Positions 17,947 to 26,937 are shown, numbered from the stretch's first letter. The stretch is 64,000 bases of DNA from Planctomycetota bacterium (GCA_021776805.1 JAJFFD010000156.1:1-64000); one strand, 5' to 3'. Numbers and translations are program-made. The notes: generated by a model not told the origin, from the letters alone.

Positions 17947-17976
17947 TTGCAGAGCATGTGCAGAAGCCTCATATAT
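17947..17976 (+). promoter_or_regulatory. Candidate sigma-70-like promoter for the DUF4956-VTC-CotH cluster
   Basis: TTGCAG (17947-17952) is followed 18 nt later by ATATAT (17971-17976), in the only clearly AT-rich spot of the 195-bp gap between prfC and the DUF4956 gene, about 65 bp upstream of ATG 18042. Downstream in the leader a small hairpin GCATC-GGCTTCG-GATGC lies near 18003-18019. The assignment rests on sequence resemblance only. Confidence 0.3.
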
Positions 17977-18041
17977 GGCAGTCATGCACGTCCGGCCGGT
18001 GAGCATCGGCTTCGGATGCCCACAGGCAGCATGCGCAAGTC

Positions 18042-18740
18042 ATGGAAACGCTCACGCAACAGTTCGGACTTCGAGTGGGCGATCTGCAGACTCTGCTGAT
18101 CAACCTCGTCGTCGTCATCCTGCTAGCCCAGCTGCTGTCCTGGCACTATCGCCGCTACGCCCAGGTCCTCTCGAACAAGGGCAAGTTCGCCAGGCTCTTT
18201 GTCTTCGTGGCGGTGACCACCTTCTTGATGATCACCGTCGTCAAGTCATCCTTCGCCCTCTCCCTGGGGCTGGTCGGCGCCCTTTCCATCATCCGATTCC
18301 GAACGCCGATCAAGGAACCGGAAGAACTGGCCTACCTCTTTCTGGCCATTGCCCTGGGAGTCGGCCTCGGTGCGGGCGTCGGCGCAGATTCTGACTACGG
18401 GGTGGAGATCGCCACCGCGGTCGTCTTCCTGGTCTTGTTGGCATATATGAGCCTGAACTCGAGTTCACGTGCTCGCAAGGCCCTGCGCTCCATCCTGCAG
18501 GTGAGCGCCCCCATGCAGGATGGCGACGCGGACTCGCTCCTGGCCAAACTGCTGAAGGGTGTTGAGACCTCATGCAATCAGGTGGATGTTCGGCGGATGG
18601 ATGTCAGCGATGAGGAGTGGCATGGCACTCTTCTGGTTGAACTCAGCGCAACGGATCAGGTGGACAAGATGCTCGGGCGTGTGCGCGCCGATTTTCCTGG
18701 CGCGCGAGTCAGCCTCATCGAGCGGGACGGACTCGAGTAG
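18042..18740 (+). CDS. DUF4956 membrane protein
   Basis: 232 residues with four hydrophobic segments in the first ~145 residues (L-L-I-N-L-V-V-V-I-L-L-A; F-V-A-V-T-T-F-L-M-I; L-A-Y-L-F-L-A-I-A-L-G-V-G-L-G-A-G; A-T-A-V-V-F-L-V-L-L-A-Y) and a cytoplasmic domain (~150-232). The S-L-G-L-V-G-A-L-S-I-I-R-F-R-T-P-I-K block (residues ~75-92) is the hallmark of DUF4956. The family is commonly encoded next to VTC-domain polyphosphate-polymerase-like proteins and CotH kinases, exactly as here. It may form a membrane partner or channel for the VTC protein; the function is unproven. First gene of a three-gene run with 3-bp and 17-bp gaps. Confidence 0.88.
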   Translation: METLTQQFGLRVGDLQTLLINLVVVILLAQLLSWHYRRYAQVLSNKGKFARLFVFVAVTTFLMITVVKSSFALSLGLVGALSIIRFRTPIKEPEELAYLFLAIALGVGLGAGVGADSDYGVEIATAVVFLVLLAYMSLNSSSRARKALRSILQVSAPMQDGDADSLLAKLLKGVETSCNQVDVRRMDVSDEEWHGTLLVELSATDQVDKMLGRVRADFPGARVSLIERDGLE

Positions 18741-18743
18741 AGG

Positions 18744-19478
18744 ATGACTGGCAAGCGAGAGTCATCGGGCGGATCAGATCCGATGACCGACCCGCGTTGG
18801 GAGATCAAAATGGTCTGCGAGGAGGCGGCCTTGCCCCAGGTGCTGGGCGAGTTGCGATTGCACCCCGCCGTCTTTTCGACCCTCCATCCGGACCGCATCG
18901 TCCAGAGCATTTATCTGGACAGTCACGAGGGCACCGCACTCAGCGACAACCTGGCCGGAATTTCGCAGCGCGTCAAGTTTCGCTTCCGCTGGTATGGCCC
19001 TGAAACCAAGGCGGCAATCCTCACTCTCGAACGGAAGCGGCGCATCAATCAACTCGGTGACAAGGCCAAGTTTCGTCTACCAGAGGCGATCCCCCTCGCC
19101 GGAACCTGCCGCTACGAATTCATCCGGGCGGTCTCCGCGGCAATTCCGGACCAGTGGCGTCAGGCCATTACAGGCCTCGAGCCGGTACAATGGATACGCT
19201 ATCTCCGCAGCTACTACAGCAGCGGCGATCGGCGCCTGCGAGTCACCCTCGATCGCGGCCTGCAGGCAAGCGACCTGCGCAACATGAGCACTCTACAAGC
19301 GAAGCTCCATACGCCCCTCAACCCAATCCTCATCCTCGAGTGCAAGGCAGACGCGGGCAATGCCGATGAGGTTGAAGACTTCGTCCGCCGCTTCCCCCTA
19401 CGTATGGACAAGAGCTCCAAGTTCGTGATGGCATCCTCTCCATCACAGGCCCCCACGCTTTCGCGGGGATTGCCATGA
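18744..19478 (+). CDS. VTC-domain (polyphosphate polymerase-like) protein
   Basis: 244 residues, soluble. It shows the CYTH/VTC tunnel-fold pattern: W-E-I-K-M-V near residue 18, S-I-Y-L-D-S-like (Q-S-I-Y-L-D-S-H) near 55, R-V-K-F-R-F-R-W-Y-G near 75, L-E-R-K-R-R near 92, K-A-K-F-R-L, a tyrosine-rich R-Y-L-R-S-Y-Y, R-V-T-L-D-R, and I-L-E-C-K near 205 with a metal-binding glutamate. In yeast Vtc4 this fold makes polyphosphate from ATP; bacterial homologues sit with DUF4956 and CotH. The start ATG 18744 follows the DUF4956 stop by 3 bp, with AGAGG overlapping the stop as its binding site; an internal ATG (18783) is possible. Confidence 0.87.
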   Translation: MTGKRESSGGSDPMTDPRWEIKMVCEEAALPQVLGELRLHPAVFSTLHPDRIVQSIYLDSHEGTALSDNLAGISQRVKFRFRWYGPETKAAILTLERKRRINQLGDKAKFRLPEAIPLAGTCRYEFIRAVSAAIPDQWRQAITGLEPVQWIRYLRSYYSSGDRRLRVTLDRGLQASDLRNMSTLQAKLHTPLNPILILECKADAGNADEVEDFVRRFPLRMDKSSKFVMASSPSQAPTLSRGLP

Positions 19479-19495
19479 GCAGGAAGGACTAGAGC

Positions 19496-22276
19496 ATGCT
19501 GCACAAGGATGAAGCTCCCCGACTAAGGCGCTGGCCGAGCCTTCTCCTACTGGGCATGGTCCTCTTGATCATTCCCGGAGTCAGCTGGCTAAATCGCGTA
19601 ATCGTGGGCAACGACAGCGCCGCGCCCGGCGCCGGGCCCTTCCAAGCAGAGGGAGCCGCGATTCCACAAGATGGCCTCGCCGAACTGCGCATCGATCTCT
19701 CTGTGGAGGCCGCCGGGATTCTGCAGGGTGCCCGGAATCGCGCCATGGCGGAGGGTGTCATCGAGCAACGCCCGGAGGAAACTGTCGAGGGCATGGTGAG
19801 CTATGGTGATCTACGCCAGCCGGCGCGCCTGCGACTCAAGGGCGATTGGACGGACCACGTCGATTCGGACCGATGGTCCTTGCGCATCCGCATCCTCGGC
19901 GGTGGCTCTCTCTTCGGGATGAGCGAGTTCTCCATCCAACATCCCAAGACCCGTGGCGTGATCAGCGAGTGGATGATCATGGCAGCCGCCCGCAAAGAAG
20001 GTCTCCTTGCACCGCGCGCCCGCTATGTCAACGCGGTCATCAACGGTCGGCACTCGGGGGTCTACTATCTGGAGGAACACTTCACGAAGGAACTTCTCGA
20101 GTCGCAAGGCCGGCGCGACGGTCCCATCGTGAGATTTGACGAGGAGTCCCTCTGGTCTGCTTGGATGCAGTACCACCCAGGTGGTGCCGCAGCAGTACCG
20201 GCACTTGCCAAGTATGGCATGCGCTTTGGCGGGAGTGATGCCAAGGCCTTCAATGAGAAGTCGCAGGCGCAGAACGACGCGATGAACGAACGGCTCATGC
20301 GGGCCCTCGACAAGATGATGGAGGTTCAGAACCGCATTGTCGCAGCACGTGGGGACGCAGCCCTGGGTATCCAGCCCCAGGCGGAAGCTGGGCGCCGAGC
20401 CCTCGCCGCAATCCAAGGGCGATCGGTCGAAGAGATTTTTGTTGCCGAGAAGGTCGGCAAGCAAGCCGCCCTGATGGTCATCTTCGGCGCAACCCATTGG
20501 ATGAATTGGATTCAGTGGCGCTTCTATCACGATCCGATTCTCGACCGCCTCGAACCGGTGATCTTCGACACCGGGGCGGGGTTCGGTGGAGAAGCGCCGC
20601 TGACCGAGGTCTTGAATCAGCCCTTCATGCGCGACCTGCTGCGCAGCACCGCGGCCTACGACGCCTTCTACCGCGCCCTGCGACGGTATTCCTCCGAGGC
20701 CTGGCTGAGCGAATTCATGGCATCGATCGAGGATGACCTGGACCGCTACTCGGCTGCACTGGGCCGTGATCTGGATCGCCTCCCCCCCGCCCGTCGAATG
20801 CGACTGGGCCTCGAGCAGATCCCCGAGGACATCGAGATGCGCCTGCGTGATCGGGCGGTAAGGCTGCGCAAGCTCATCGCCCCGGCTGATCCTGCCAACT
20901 TCTTTGCCCGGCTGTTGCCTCGCGATGACGGACCAGACCTGATCGAAGTCGAGGCCTGGGCCAACACCTGGGTTCCTGTGCAGGTCCGAGGCTTTCGCTT
21001 CAGCTCCGGACGCATCATCAGCGCAGCCAGCGCTTTGCTGCCTGAAGATCAGCAGCTGCGCCGACCGGCAGGCTACGCAATCCTTCCCTACCAGGGACGG
21101 CAGGTGCGATTCCAGTTCCCCGTCGACCAAAGGCTGCGAGACCTGCACAACATCCAGGCCCTACGCGATGCGGTGAAGGATCAAGTCAACGACCGAGGCA
21201 TCCGGCTCGCCGTGGACATTCTCTATGAGGTTCCCGATGACTCGGAATCGCGTGCTGAAGCTCTGGTGCTGCGTCGAGCAACCAAGAGCTCCCTGGAGCA
21301 GACCGGGCGACCGCGCATTCCACTGCTATCGGAAGCATTGCAGGCTCAGCCCTGCCTGCGCTACGACCCTATCAACGACCAGCTCTTCCTACGCAAGGGT
21401 AGCTGGGAGATCCACTCCGACTTACTGCTACCCCGCGGGCTGCCCCTGCACGCGGAAGCAGGCACGGTCCTCAAGTTTGCCAGCCAGGCAGCCCTGGTCA
21501 GTCCGGCGGCCCTCATCTTCAAAGGCAGCAAGGCAGAGCCCATACGCCTGGAAGCCTTGGACGAGACTGCGGGATGGCCCGGCATCGTCGTCAGCGAATG
21601 CGATGAGGAGAGCCATTGGCGATATGTCACAGTCAGGCAGGCCCGGGAAATCCAACGCGGGCCATGGCAGACGACAGGCGGCGTGACCTTCTACCGCTCG
21701 CCGATCAACTTTCTCGACGTGCGCATCGAAGACGCCTTGGGCGAGGACGCCCTGAACGCAATCAGCACGAACATCACCCTGAAGAATGTCACCTTCAAGG
21801 GCGGGTTTTCGGACCTCTTCGATGGCGACTTTGTGACTGGCTCGATTCGCAACTGCAGATTCGAACTGTCCGGTCAGGATGCTATCGACTTCAGCGGCAG
21901 CCATGTGCTCATCGCCAACTGCGTCTTCGAGAACATCGGCGATAAGGCCCTATCCATCGGGGAAAGAACTCGAGCGGAGGTCATCGGCGGGAGAGTCTCC
22001 AAGGCCTCCATCGGCATCGCGGCCAAGGATGGGTCCCATCTCCAGGTGAGGGACTTTGACATCCAAGGATGCAAGTTCTTCGGTCTGGCCGCCTTCATCA
22101 AGAAGGATGAGTTCGGCCCCTGCACGGTCGATGCCTCGAACCTCGTGATTGGCGAGGTTGGCCGCAAAGCCGTACTGGTTCAGACCGGCTGTAGCGTCAG
22201 CTTGGACGGCAACATGCAAGCAGGTGAAGAGCTGGACATCGAGGCGCTCTACCGAGAGAAAATCCTCGGCAAGTGA
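19496..22276 (+). CDS. Membrane-anchored CotH-family kinase with C-terminal beta-helix
   Basis: 926 residues. An N-terminal anchor (15-33) follows a short basic tail. Residues ~60-480 match the CotH family, atypical protein kinases first studied in Bacillus spore coats: R-L-R-L-K-G-D-W (near 115), F-S-I-Q-H-P-K-T-R, N-G-R-H-S-G-V-Y-Y-L-E-E-H-F, and M-N-W-I-Q-W...P-V-I-F-D-T-G-A-G-F-G at the metal site. Residues ~640-910 are a right-handed beta-helix of short repeats (N-V-T-F-K-G-G, I-R-N-C-R-F, I-A-N-C-V-F-E-N-I). It would act in the periplasm or at the surface. It is the last gene of the DUF4956-VTC-CotH run. The acceptor protein is unknown. Confidence 0.88.
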   Translation: MLHKDEAPRLRRWPSLLLLGMVLLIIPGVSWLNRVIVGNDSAAPGAGPFQAEGAAIPQDGLAELRIDLSVEAAGILQGARNRAMAEGVIEQRPEETVEGMVSYGDLRQPARLRLKGDWTDHVDSDRWSLRIRILGGGSLFGMSEFSIQHPKTRGVISEWMIMAAARKEGLLAPRARYVNAVINGRHSGVYYLEEHFTKELLESQGRRDGPIVRFDEESLWSAWMQYHPGGAAAVPALAKYGMRFGGSDAKAFNEKSQAQNDAMNERLMRALDKMMEVQNRIVAARGDAALGIQPQAEAGRRALAAIQGRSVEEIFVAEKVGKQAALMVIFGATHWMNWIQWRFYHDPILDRLEPVIFDTGAGFGGEAPLTEVLNQPFMRDLLRSTAAYDAFYRALRRYSSEAWLSEFMASIEDDLDRYSAALGRDLDRLPPARRMRLGLEQIPEDIEMRLRDRAVRLRKLIAPADPANFFARLLPRDDGPDLIEVEAWANTWVPVQVRGFRFSSGRIISAASALLPEDQQLRRPAGYAILPYQGRQVRFQFPVDQRLRDLHNIQALRDAVKDQVNDRGIRLAVDILYEVPDDSESRAEALVLRRATKSSLEQTGRPRIPLLSEALQAQPCLRYDPINDQLFLRKGSWEIHSDLLLPRGLPLHAEAGTVLKFASQAALVSPAALIFKGSKAEPIRLEALDETAGWPGIVVSECDEESHWRYVTVRQAREIQRGPWQTTGGVTFYRSPINFLDVRIEDALGEDALNAISTNITLKNVTFKGGFSDLFDGDFVTGSIRNCRFELSGQDAIDFSGSHVLIANCVFENIGDKALSIGERTRAEVIGGRVSKASIGIAAKDGSHLQVRDFDIQGCKFFGLAAFIKKDEFGPCTVDASNLVIGEVGRKAVLVQTGCSVSLDGNMQAGEELDIEALYREKILGK

Positions 22277-22295
22277 ACCGGGCCCGAAGGCCTGC

Positions 22296-23321
22296 CTACT
22301 TGCCTTTCTCGGCTTCCCGCTTCGCTCTTCGCTGGCTCAGCCATTGCGAGCGCGCCTGCCATGCCTCGAGATCACAATCCTCCAAGGACCTCATTTTCGG
22401 GTCTTGCAGAGGAATCCGTTCCAGTTGGGTTTCACCCTTCCCGGTAACCTGCACTGAAACCACATTGTCAGAGGGCTGCTCGCCGATCCCCGAAGCGATG
22501 TAGCGAATGCCATAGCGCTCGTCGTAGTCGTGGAACAAACCGAAGGATCGAGCAACCCCGCCGACATCGCCGCTGAACCAGGTCAACTCAGACTGGCTGG
22601 CATAGGCCGCGAGAATCGGCAGAATATCCGATGCGTAGTTGCTCCCTGCCCAGTCAGCCTTGCTGTTAGCGAGTTCAAAGACAACTTCATAGCGCTCGTC
22701 ATCCGTGGCGAAGAGCACTCGATGGGCAAAGACGAAGCTGCGCTTGATCCCGGCGGCAGGCGCCAGCGCCAAGGCCTCGCGCAGGAATGCCAATTGGTCG
22801 CCGGTGATTTTCCAAGGCTCGAGTTCTGTATCGAGAACGAGGAACAGGCTGCTGCCGACGCGAAACCCGCCGTAGCTCCGCCCCCAGCGTTCGCTGTAGA
22901 GCCGTCGCTGCCTCTTGCCACCGATCTCGTGGTTGCCAGGCGCGTTGAAGACCGGCAAGCCGAGCTTGCCGAGGTACTCGAGGGTCGTCGAGAGGAAGGG
23001 CTCCTTGAGGGCACGTACGAAGTCGCCAGTGAGGATGAGGAAGTCAGCCTCTTGCGGGCCTGACTCATCGAAGTGCGCTGTAAAGCTGCTCGCCGGCAGG
23101 GCGCGACCCTTGTACTGCTGCCCGGGGCTACCGTAGAGATGACCCGCCACCAGGAAATTCACCTCATCCGCATCCACCGCCAACGGCAACTCGCCGACGA
23201 TCGGTTGCAAAGCATGCTCTTCTAGGAAGGCGTCCAGATCCGCCTGACGATTGCCTGGATTCTGGGCATCGCAACTCAGCAAGCCTATGCAGTAGATCAG
23301 GAGCAGCGCGGGCGTTCTCAT
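22296..23321 (-). CDS. Calcineurin-like phosphoesterase-fold lipoprotein with altered metal motifs
   Basis: 341 residues from ATG 23321, chosen for the lipoprotein signal MRTPALLLIYCIGLLSC (Cys17). The frame is open 18 codons further upstream, without a signal there. The domain keeps L-T-G-D-F and A-P-G-N-H-E, the central metallophosphatase motifs, and F-A-H-R-V-L-F. But the first D-x-H is replaced by V-A-G-H-L-Y-G and the final G-H-x-H by S-G-D-V-G-G, so metal binding is probably changed. The same G-H-x-Y-G / S-G-D pattern seems typical of a family associated with CotH-type loci. It converges on the CotH gene, ends 19 bp apart. Periplasmic or outer-membrane anchored; substrate unknown. Confidence 0.75.
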   Translation of the reverse strand: MRTPALLLIYCIGLLSCDAQNPGNRQADLDAFLEEHALQPIVGELPLAVDADEVNFLVAGHLYGSPGQQYKGRALPASSFTAHFDESGPQEADFLILTGDFVRALKEPFLSTTLEYLGKLGLPVFNAPGNHEIGGKRQRRLYSERWGRSYGGFRVGSSLFLVLDTELEPWKITGDQLAFLREALALAPAAGIKRSFVFAHRVLFATDDERYEVVFELANSKADWAGSNYASDILPILAAYASQSELTWFSGDVGGVARSFGLFHDYDERYGIRYIASGIGEQPSDNVVSVQVTGKGETQLERIPLQDPKMRSLEDCDLEAWQARSQWLSQRRAKREAEKGK

Positions 23322-23571
23322 GGCGCAATCGAAGGGCCAGGGCAAGAGGCGCCTGGCCAGTCCAGTCCTCCTCAATCTAGCCCAGGCCCCTTCGCCTTGG
23401 GCGAAAATCCAGGATTACGGCCCGGCATGGAGAGCCCCGGCCGGTCGAAGGCTGCGGGATCGGCGAAACCTGCTACGGACATTCTCGTAGACTGGCCTCC
23501 ACCAAGATCACAACTTGACAAGTCTTCCCGACGAACGAGCGGAAGCCGGCACCCACCTGAAACTCGAATCG

Positions 23572-24573
23572 ATGAAGACCCAAAGCTCACTCCTCCCCGC
23601 CCTCCTCCTGCCAGTCCTCATGGCTGGCTCACCTGTCTCGGCCCAACTGATCATCTCCGAGGTCCAGGTGGATCCTGTCGGGGCAAACGCTGGCAACCAG
23701 ATCGTTGAGATCACAAACGTCAGTGGCGCCGGCTTCAATCCCGCCGGCTGGCAGATTTGCGCACCCTTCACCTACGCCTCCCTGGCAAACATCGAGATCC
23801 CGAATCGGGGAGTGGTCCGCCTGCACCTTGGCCAGTCAGGAACCAATACGGCTACCGACCAGTTCTTCCCCAACTTTCAATTCCGCACGCTCAGCAATGC
23901 TGACACCTTCGCCCTGTACATTCCGACGAACCTCTTCCTGCCCTCCCAGATGCGTGATTTTGTCAGCTGGGGCGGCGGTCTCGCACGAACCGGTGAGGCA
24001 GTCAGCGTCGGCCTCTGGCCCTCAACTCAAGAATCCGTGACTCTGCCTAGTGGCGAGGGCAGGTCCATCGCCCGCATCAACACGAACAACGACGCCTCGG
24101 CCTGGATCCAGGAAAACGATCCCACTCTCGGCAGCTTGAACCTGGAGGGCAGCTTCAGCTTCGGTAGCGGTTGCGCAGGTGCCGGTGGTCTGCCGACCAT
24201 CGATGCCGCCGGAGCCATCCCGAGCATCGACAGCAGCTTTGCTGTGAGCATGAGCAATTTGCCCCCCATCGGCATCATGGACATCCCCGTAGGCATCATC
24301 GGCTTCACCGACAAGATGTCCGGCGCGCTCCCCCTGCCCTTGGATCTCGGCCTCATCGGCCTGACCGGTTGCACTCTCTATACAAGCTTGAACAAGACTC
24401 AGACCCTGACCAACAACAACGGTAGTGGGAGCTGGGACGTGGTGGTGCCCAACAACCCGGACATCTTCGGCTTCCACTTCTTCCTGCAAGTGGTGGTCTT
24501 CGACTCGAGCATCGCTTCGCCGGGGATTCCTCTCAGACTCTCAAACGCGATCGACGGGCGGATCGGCAACTGA
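23572..24573 (+). CDS. Secreted lamin-tail-domain protein
   Basis: 333 residues from ATG 23572, which begins a signal peptide ending S-P-V-S-A-Q. An open frame extends to a TTG at 23515 but adds no signal-like sequence. Residues ~25-170 look like a lamin-tail (LTD) beta-sandwich: L-I-I-S-E-V-Q-V-D-P, Q-I-V-E-I-T-N, G-W-Q-I-C, D-F-V-S-W-G. Residues ~195-333 match the recurrent C-terminal module of planctomycete secreted proteins: G-S-G-C-A-G-A-G-G, P-L-P-L-D-L...G-C-T-L-Y-T, V-P-N-N-P, F-x-L-Q-V-V-V-F-D, L-S-N-A...R-I-G. It is probably surface-exposed; no catalytic motif is visible. Confidence 0.8.
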   Translation: MKTQSSLLPALLLPVLMAGSPVSAQLIISEVQVDPVGANAGNQIVEITNVSGAGFNPAGWQICAPFTYASLANIEIPNRGVVRLHLGQSGTNTATDQFFPNFQFRTLSNADTFALYIPTNLFLPSQMRDFVSWGGGLARTGEAVSVGLWPSTQESVTLPSGEGRSIARINTNNDASAWIQENDPTLGSLNLEGSFSFGSGCAGAGGLPTIDAAGAIPSIDSSFAVSMSNLPPIGIMDIPVGIIGFTDKMSGALPLPLDLGLIGLTGCTLYTSLNKTQTLTNNNGSGSWDVVVPNNPDIFGFHFFLQVVVFDSSIASPGIPLRLSNAIDGRIGN

Positions 24574-24611
24574 GCCTGGGCCTCTGAGGAGATCTCGCTG
24601 TTGGGTGGCGA

Positions 24612-25898
24612 TCAGCCGATGATCTCGGTCTTGATGATCTCGAAGAAGTGATCGATCTCCGCCTCGCTGGTGTAGAAGTTAGGCGAAATCCGCATGCTGT
24701 TGAGGTCACCGCCAAAGGCGCGAAACACGGCAGCGTGCTTCTCCCACATGTGATTGGCAACTTCCGAGCTGCGCTTGCCTTCGACCTCGATGGCATAGAG
24801 TGAGCAGGACAGATCCCAGTCACGAGAAGACCGCCAGCGCAGGCCATCGGTCGAATCGGCGACTTGCATGCAATGCTGCCAGAGCTTCCGCAGACGCTCC
24901 GCCTTTCTCTCTTGGCCAACTGCCTCGTGAAAATCCACGGCAGCGCTGAAGGTCAGCAAGTCGGGCAAGGCCCGGGTCCCGTAGTCCTCAAAGACCCGCA
25001 CACTCCCCTTCCACCTGGACTGACCCCAGGTCACTTGCCAAGGCCGCAGGTCTGCCTGGCGATTCTCGCGGATGTAAAGGAGTCCCGAGCCTTTTGGAAC
25101 CTGCAGCCACTTGTGCGGACTCATGCAATAGAAGTCCACGCCGGACTCAGCCAGATTCACTGGCAACATGCCGATGGTCTGGGCCCCGTCAGCGGCGATG
25201 TACTCCACACCCTTCTCCCGAGCCAACTTGCACAGTTCAGGCAGGGGATGACGCAGGCCCAGGGTGTTGTCTATGTGCGGAATGACCAGCACACGGGTCT
25301 CCGGGCGGATTGCCGCTGCATGTAGTTCGAGAAGTCGCTCGCGACTCATCTTCTCCGCTTCGCCCATGGGAAAGTCGAAGACCCGCACGCTGAACCCACG
25401 TCGCTGCCCATGGTGTCGCCAGCATTCGCTGGCGCCGATGTGGTTGAGAGAACTGAAGAGAACCTCATCGCCCTCACCCAGGGGCAGGCCGGAGGCGAGC
25501 AGATTGAAGCCCTCCGTGGTGTTGTGATTGAAGACCAACTCGCTGCTGGAACAGCCGATGTGCGCGGCGACTTTACGACGCGCATCCTCCCGCGGCTCCT
25601 CCCAGGCGCCACCCCACATATAGAGCCATGGATTCTCCTCGCAGAGACTCAAGAAGGCCTCATGGGCACGCTGCACCGGGATCGGAATGGTCCCGATGCT
25701 GGCGTGATTGAGGTAGGTGATCTTCGGATCGAGGCTGTACTGATCCGCCATGCCCGCCAGGGATCGGTCCTGCAGAACTGCGATCTCTTCAGCGAGCCGA
25801 CTGCGGGTCCCGGCGATCCGCTCGAGAACAGGCCCGGCAAGAACGCCCAGAGCCGAGCCTTTGAGAAATTCGCGTCTGGGGAGGGAAGGTGGATTCAT
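24612..25898 (-). CDS. Tat-exported class V PLP-dependent aminotransferase-fold enzyme
   Basis: 428 residues with a twin-arginine leader (P-R-R-E-F-L-K-G-S-A-L-G-V-L-A-G, residues 8-23). The rest is a fold-type I class V enzyme like isopenicillin N epimerase and cysteine desulfurases: T-Y-L-N-H-A-S-I-G (61-69), N-T-T-E-G-F-N (126-132), PLP aspartate D237 in A-A-D-G-A-Q, Schiff-base Lys263 in S-P-H-K-W, and a G-T-R block near 315. The motifs for catalysis are complete. The Tat signal implies the cofactor is inserted in the cytoplasm before export. Start ATG 25898 has AGGAGA 8-9 nt upstream. The substrate is not predictable. hldD lies upstream on the same strand. Confidence 0.87.
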   Translation of the reverse strand: MNPPSLPRREFLKGSALGVLAGPVLERIAGTRSRLAEEIAVLQDRSLAGMADQYSLDPKITYLNHASIGTIPIPVQRAHEAFLSLCEENPWLYMWGGAWEEPREDARRKVAAHIGCSSSELVFNHNTTEGFNLLASGLPLGEGDEVLFSSLNHIGASECWRHHGQRRGFSVRVFDFPMGEAEKMSRERLLELHAAAIRPETRVLVIPHIDNTLGLRHPLPELCKLAREKGVEYIAADGAQTIGMLPVNLAESGVDFYCMSPHKWLQVPKGSGLLYIRENRQADLRPWQVTWGQSRWKGSVRVFEDYGTRALPDLLTFSAAVDFHEAVGQERKAERLRKLWQHCMQVADSTDGLRWRSSRDWDLSCSLYAIEVEGKRSSEVANHMWEKHAAVFRAFGGDLNSMRISPNFYTSEAEIDHFFEIIKTEIIG

Positions 25899-25931
25899 GG
25901 CTTGGATCTCCTGGCCTGCGAGACCCCCAGC

Positions 25932-26915
25932 CTATTGCCCTCCGCTCACCCCCGCCAGCAACCTCTGCACACAGCGACTCACCCCCTCCTCGAGAGTGGT
26001 GAAGGGCTGTCCGTAACCGGCCTGGCGAAGCTTCTCCATACTCGCCTGGGTGAAGTACTGATAGCGCGCACGCAGCTCCTCCGGTGTATCGATGAACTCG
26101 ATGTTCTCTGGCACATCCATGGCCGCAAACACCGCTCGTGCAAGATCGAGAAAGCTCCGCGCCTGGCCGCTCCCCAGGTTGTAGATACCGCGTTCTATGG
26201 GCATCTCCAAAGCGAAGCCTAGGACCTGGATCACATCCTCCACATAAATGAAGTCGCGAGACTGTTCCCCATCGGCGATGCCATCTCGGTGGCTACGGAA
26301 GAGCCGCAGCTTCCCGCCTGCACGGATCTGGTCGAAGGCCTGCACCACGACGCTGCACATGCTGACCTTGTGACGTTCTCCCGGTCCATATACGTTGAAG
26401 AACTTGAAGCCGGACCATGCGGGCGGACAGCGACCGGCCTTCTCCTCCGCCAGGGCCCAGAGATCGAAGTCCAACTTGGATTGACCGTAGGGATTGAGCG
26501 GGCGGAGTTCGCTCATCCTGCTCTCATCATCCCCATACCCGAGCTCACCCTCACCATAGGTCGCGGCGCTGCTCGCATAGACGAATGGAATCGACGCAGC
26601 CCGCGCCCAATTCCAGAGCCGCTGGGAGTACTTCAGGTTGATCCGGTCGAGGAGGGCCAAGTCCATCTCGCGAGTGTCCGTGCAGGCACCGAGGTGAACG
26701 ATTGCCCCCGGCGCCGGACGCCCGGCTTCGATCTGCGCAGGCAGCTCTTCCAGGTCGACGATTTCGCCAAAGTCCAGGTCCGCGTGCTCGCGGCGCTGCA
26801 CGAAGAAGTCCGGGCGATCGACGGAGATCACCGGCTGGGAGCGCTGGTTGCAGGATTCAACGAAGCGTGCACCGATGAAGCCAGCTGCACCGGTTACCAG
26901 AATCGGTTCGGTCAT
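25932..26915 (-). CDS. hldD: ADP-L-glycero-D-manno-heptose 6-epimerase
   Basis: Short-chain dehydrogenase-type epimerase that makes ADP-L-glycero-D-manno-heptose for the LPS inner core. N-terminal V-T-G-A-A-G-F-I-G binds NADP; V-Y-A-S-S-A-A-T-Y-G and the N-P-Y-G-Q-S-K-L-D-F-D (Y-x3-K) give the catalytic triad; G-F-K-F-F-N-V-Y-G-P-G-E-x-H-K and the R-D-F-I-Y-V-E-D-V block are typical of HldD. The 327-residue length fits (E. coli 310). A GGGGAGGTG run directly precedes the ATG (26915), and a GTG three bases upstream is an alternative. No other heptose genes are next to it. Its presence argues for heptose-containing LPS. Confidence 0.92.
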   Translation of the reverse strand: MTEPILVTGAAGFIGARFVESCNQRSQPVISVDRPDFFVQRREHADLDFGEIVDLEELPAQIEAGRPAPGAIVHLGACTDTREMDLALLDRINLKYSQRLWNWARAASIPFVYASSAATYGEGELGYGDDESRMSELRPLNPYGQSKLDFDLWALAEEKAGRCPPAWSGFKFFNVYGPGERHKVSMCSVVVQAFDQIRAGGKLRLFRSHRDGIADGEQSRDFIYVEDVIQVLGFALEMPIERGIYNLGSGQARSFLDLARAVFAAMDVPENIEFIDTPEELRARYQYFTQASMEKLRQAGYGQPFTTLEEGVSRCVQRLLAGVSGGQ

Positions 26916-26937
26916 CACCTCCCCATCCTAGCGATCC

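Noticed and set aside
19811-21148. A 445-codon open frame on the minus strand inside the CotH gene
   Set aside because: No motif; the plus frame has CotH signatures and fits the operon.
23515-23520. TTGACA as a -35 element upstream of the lamin-tail gene
   Set aside because: No acceptable -10 element at 16-18 bp spacing; the same bases also form an alternative start codon frame.
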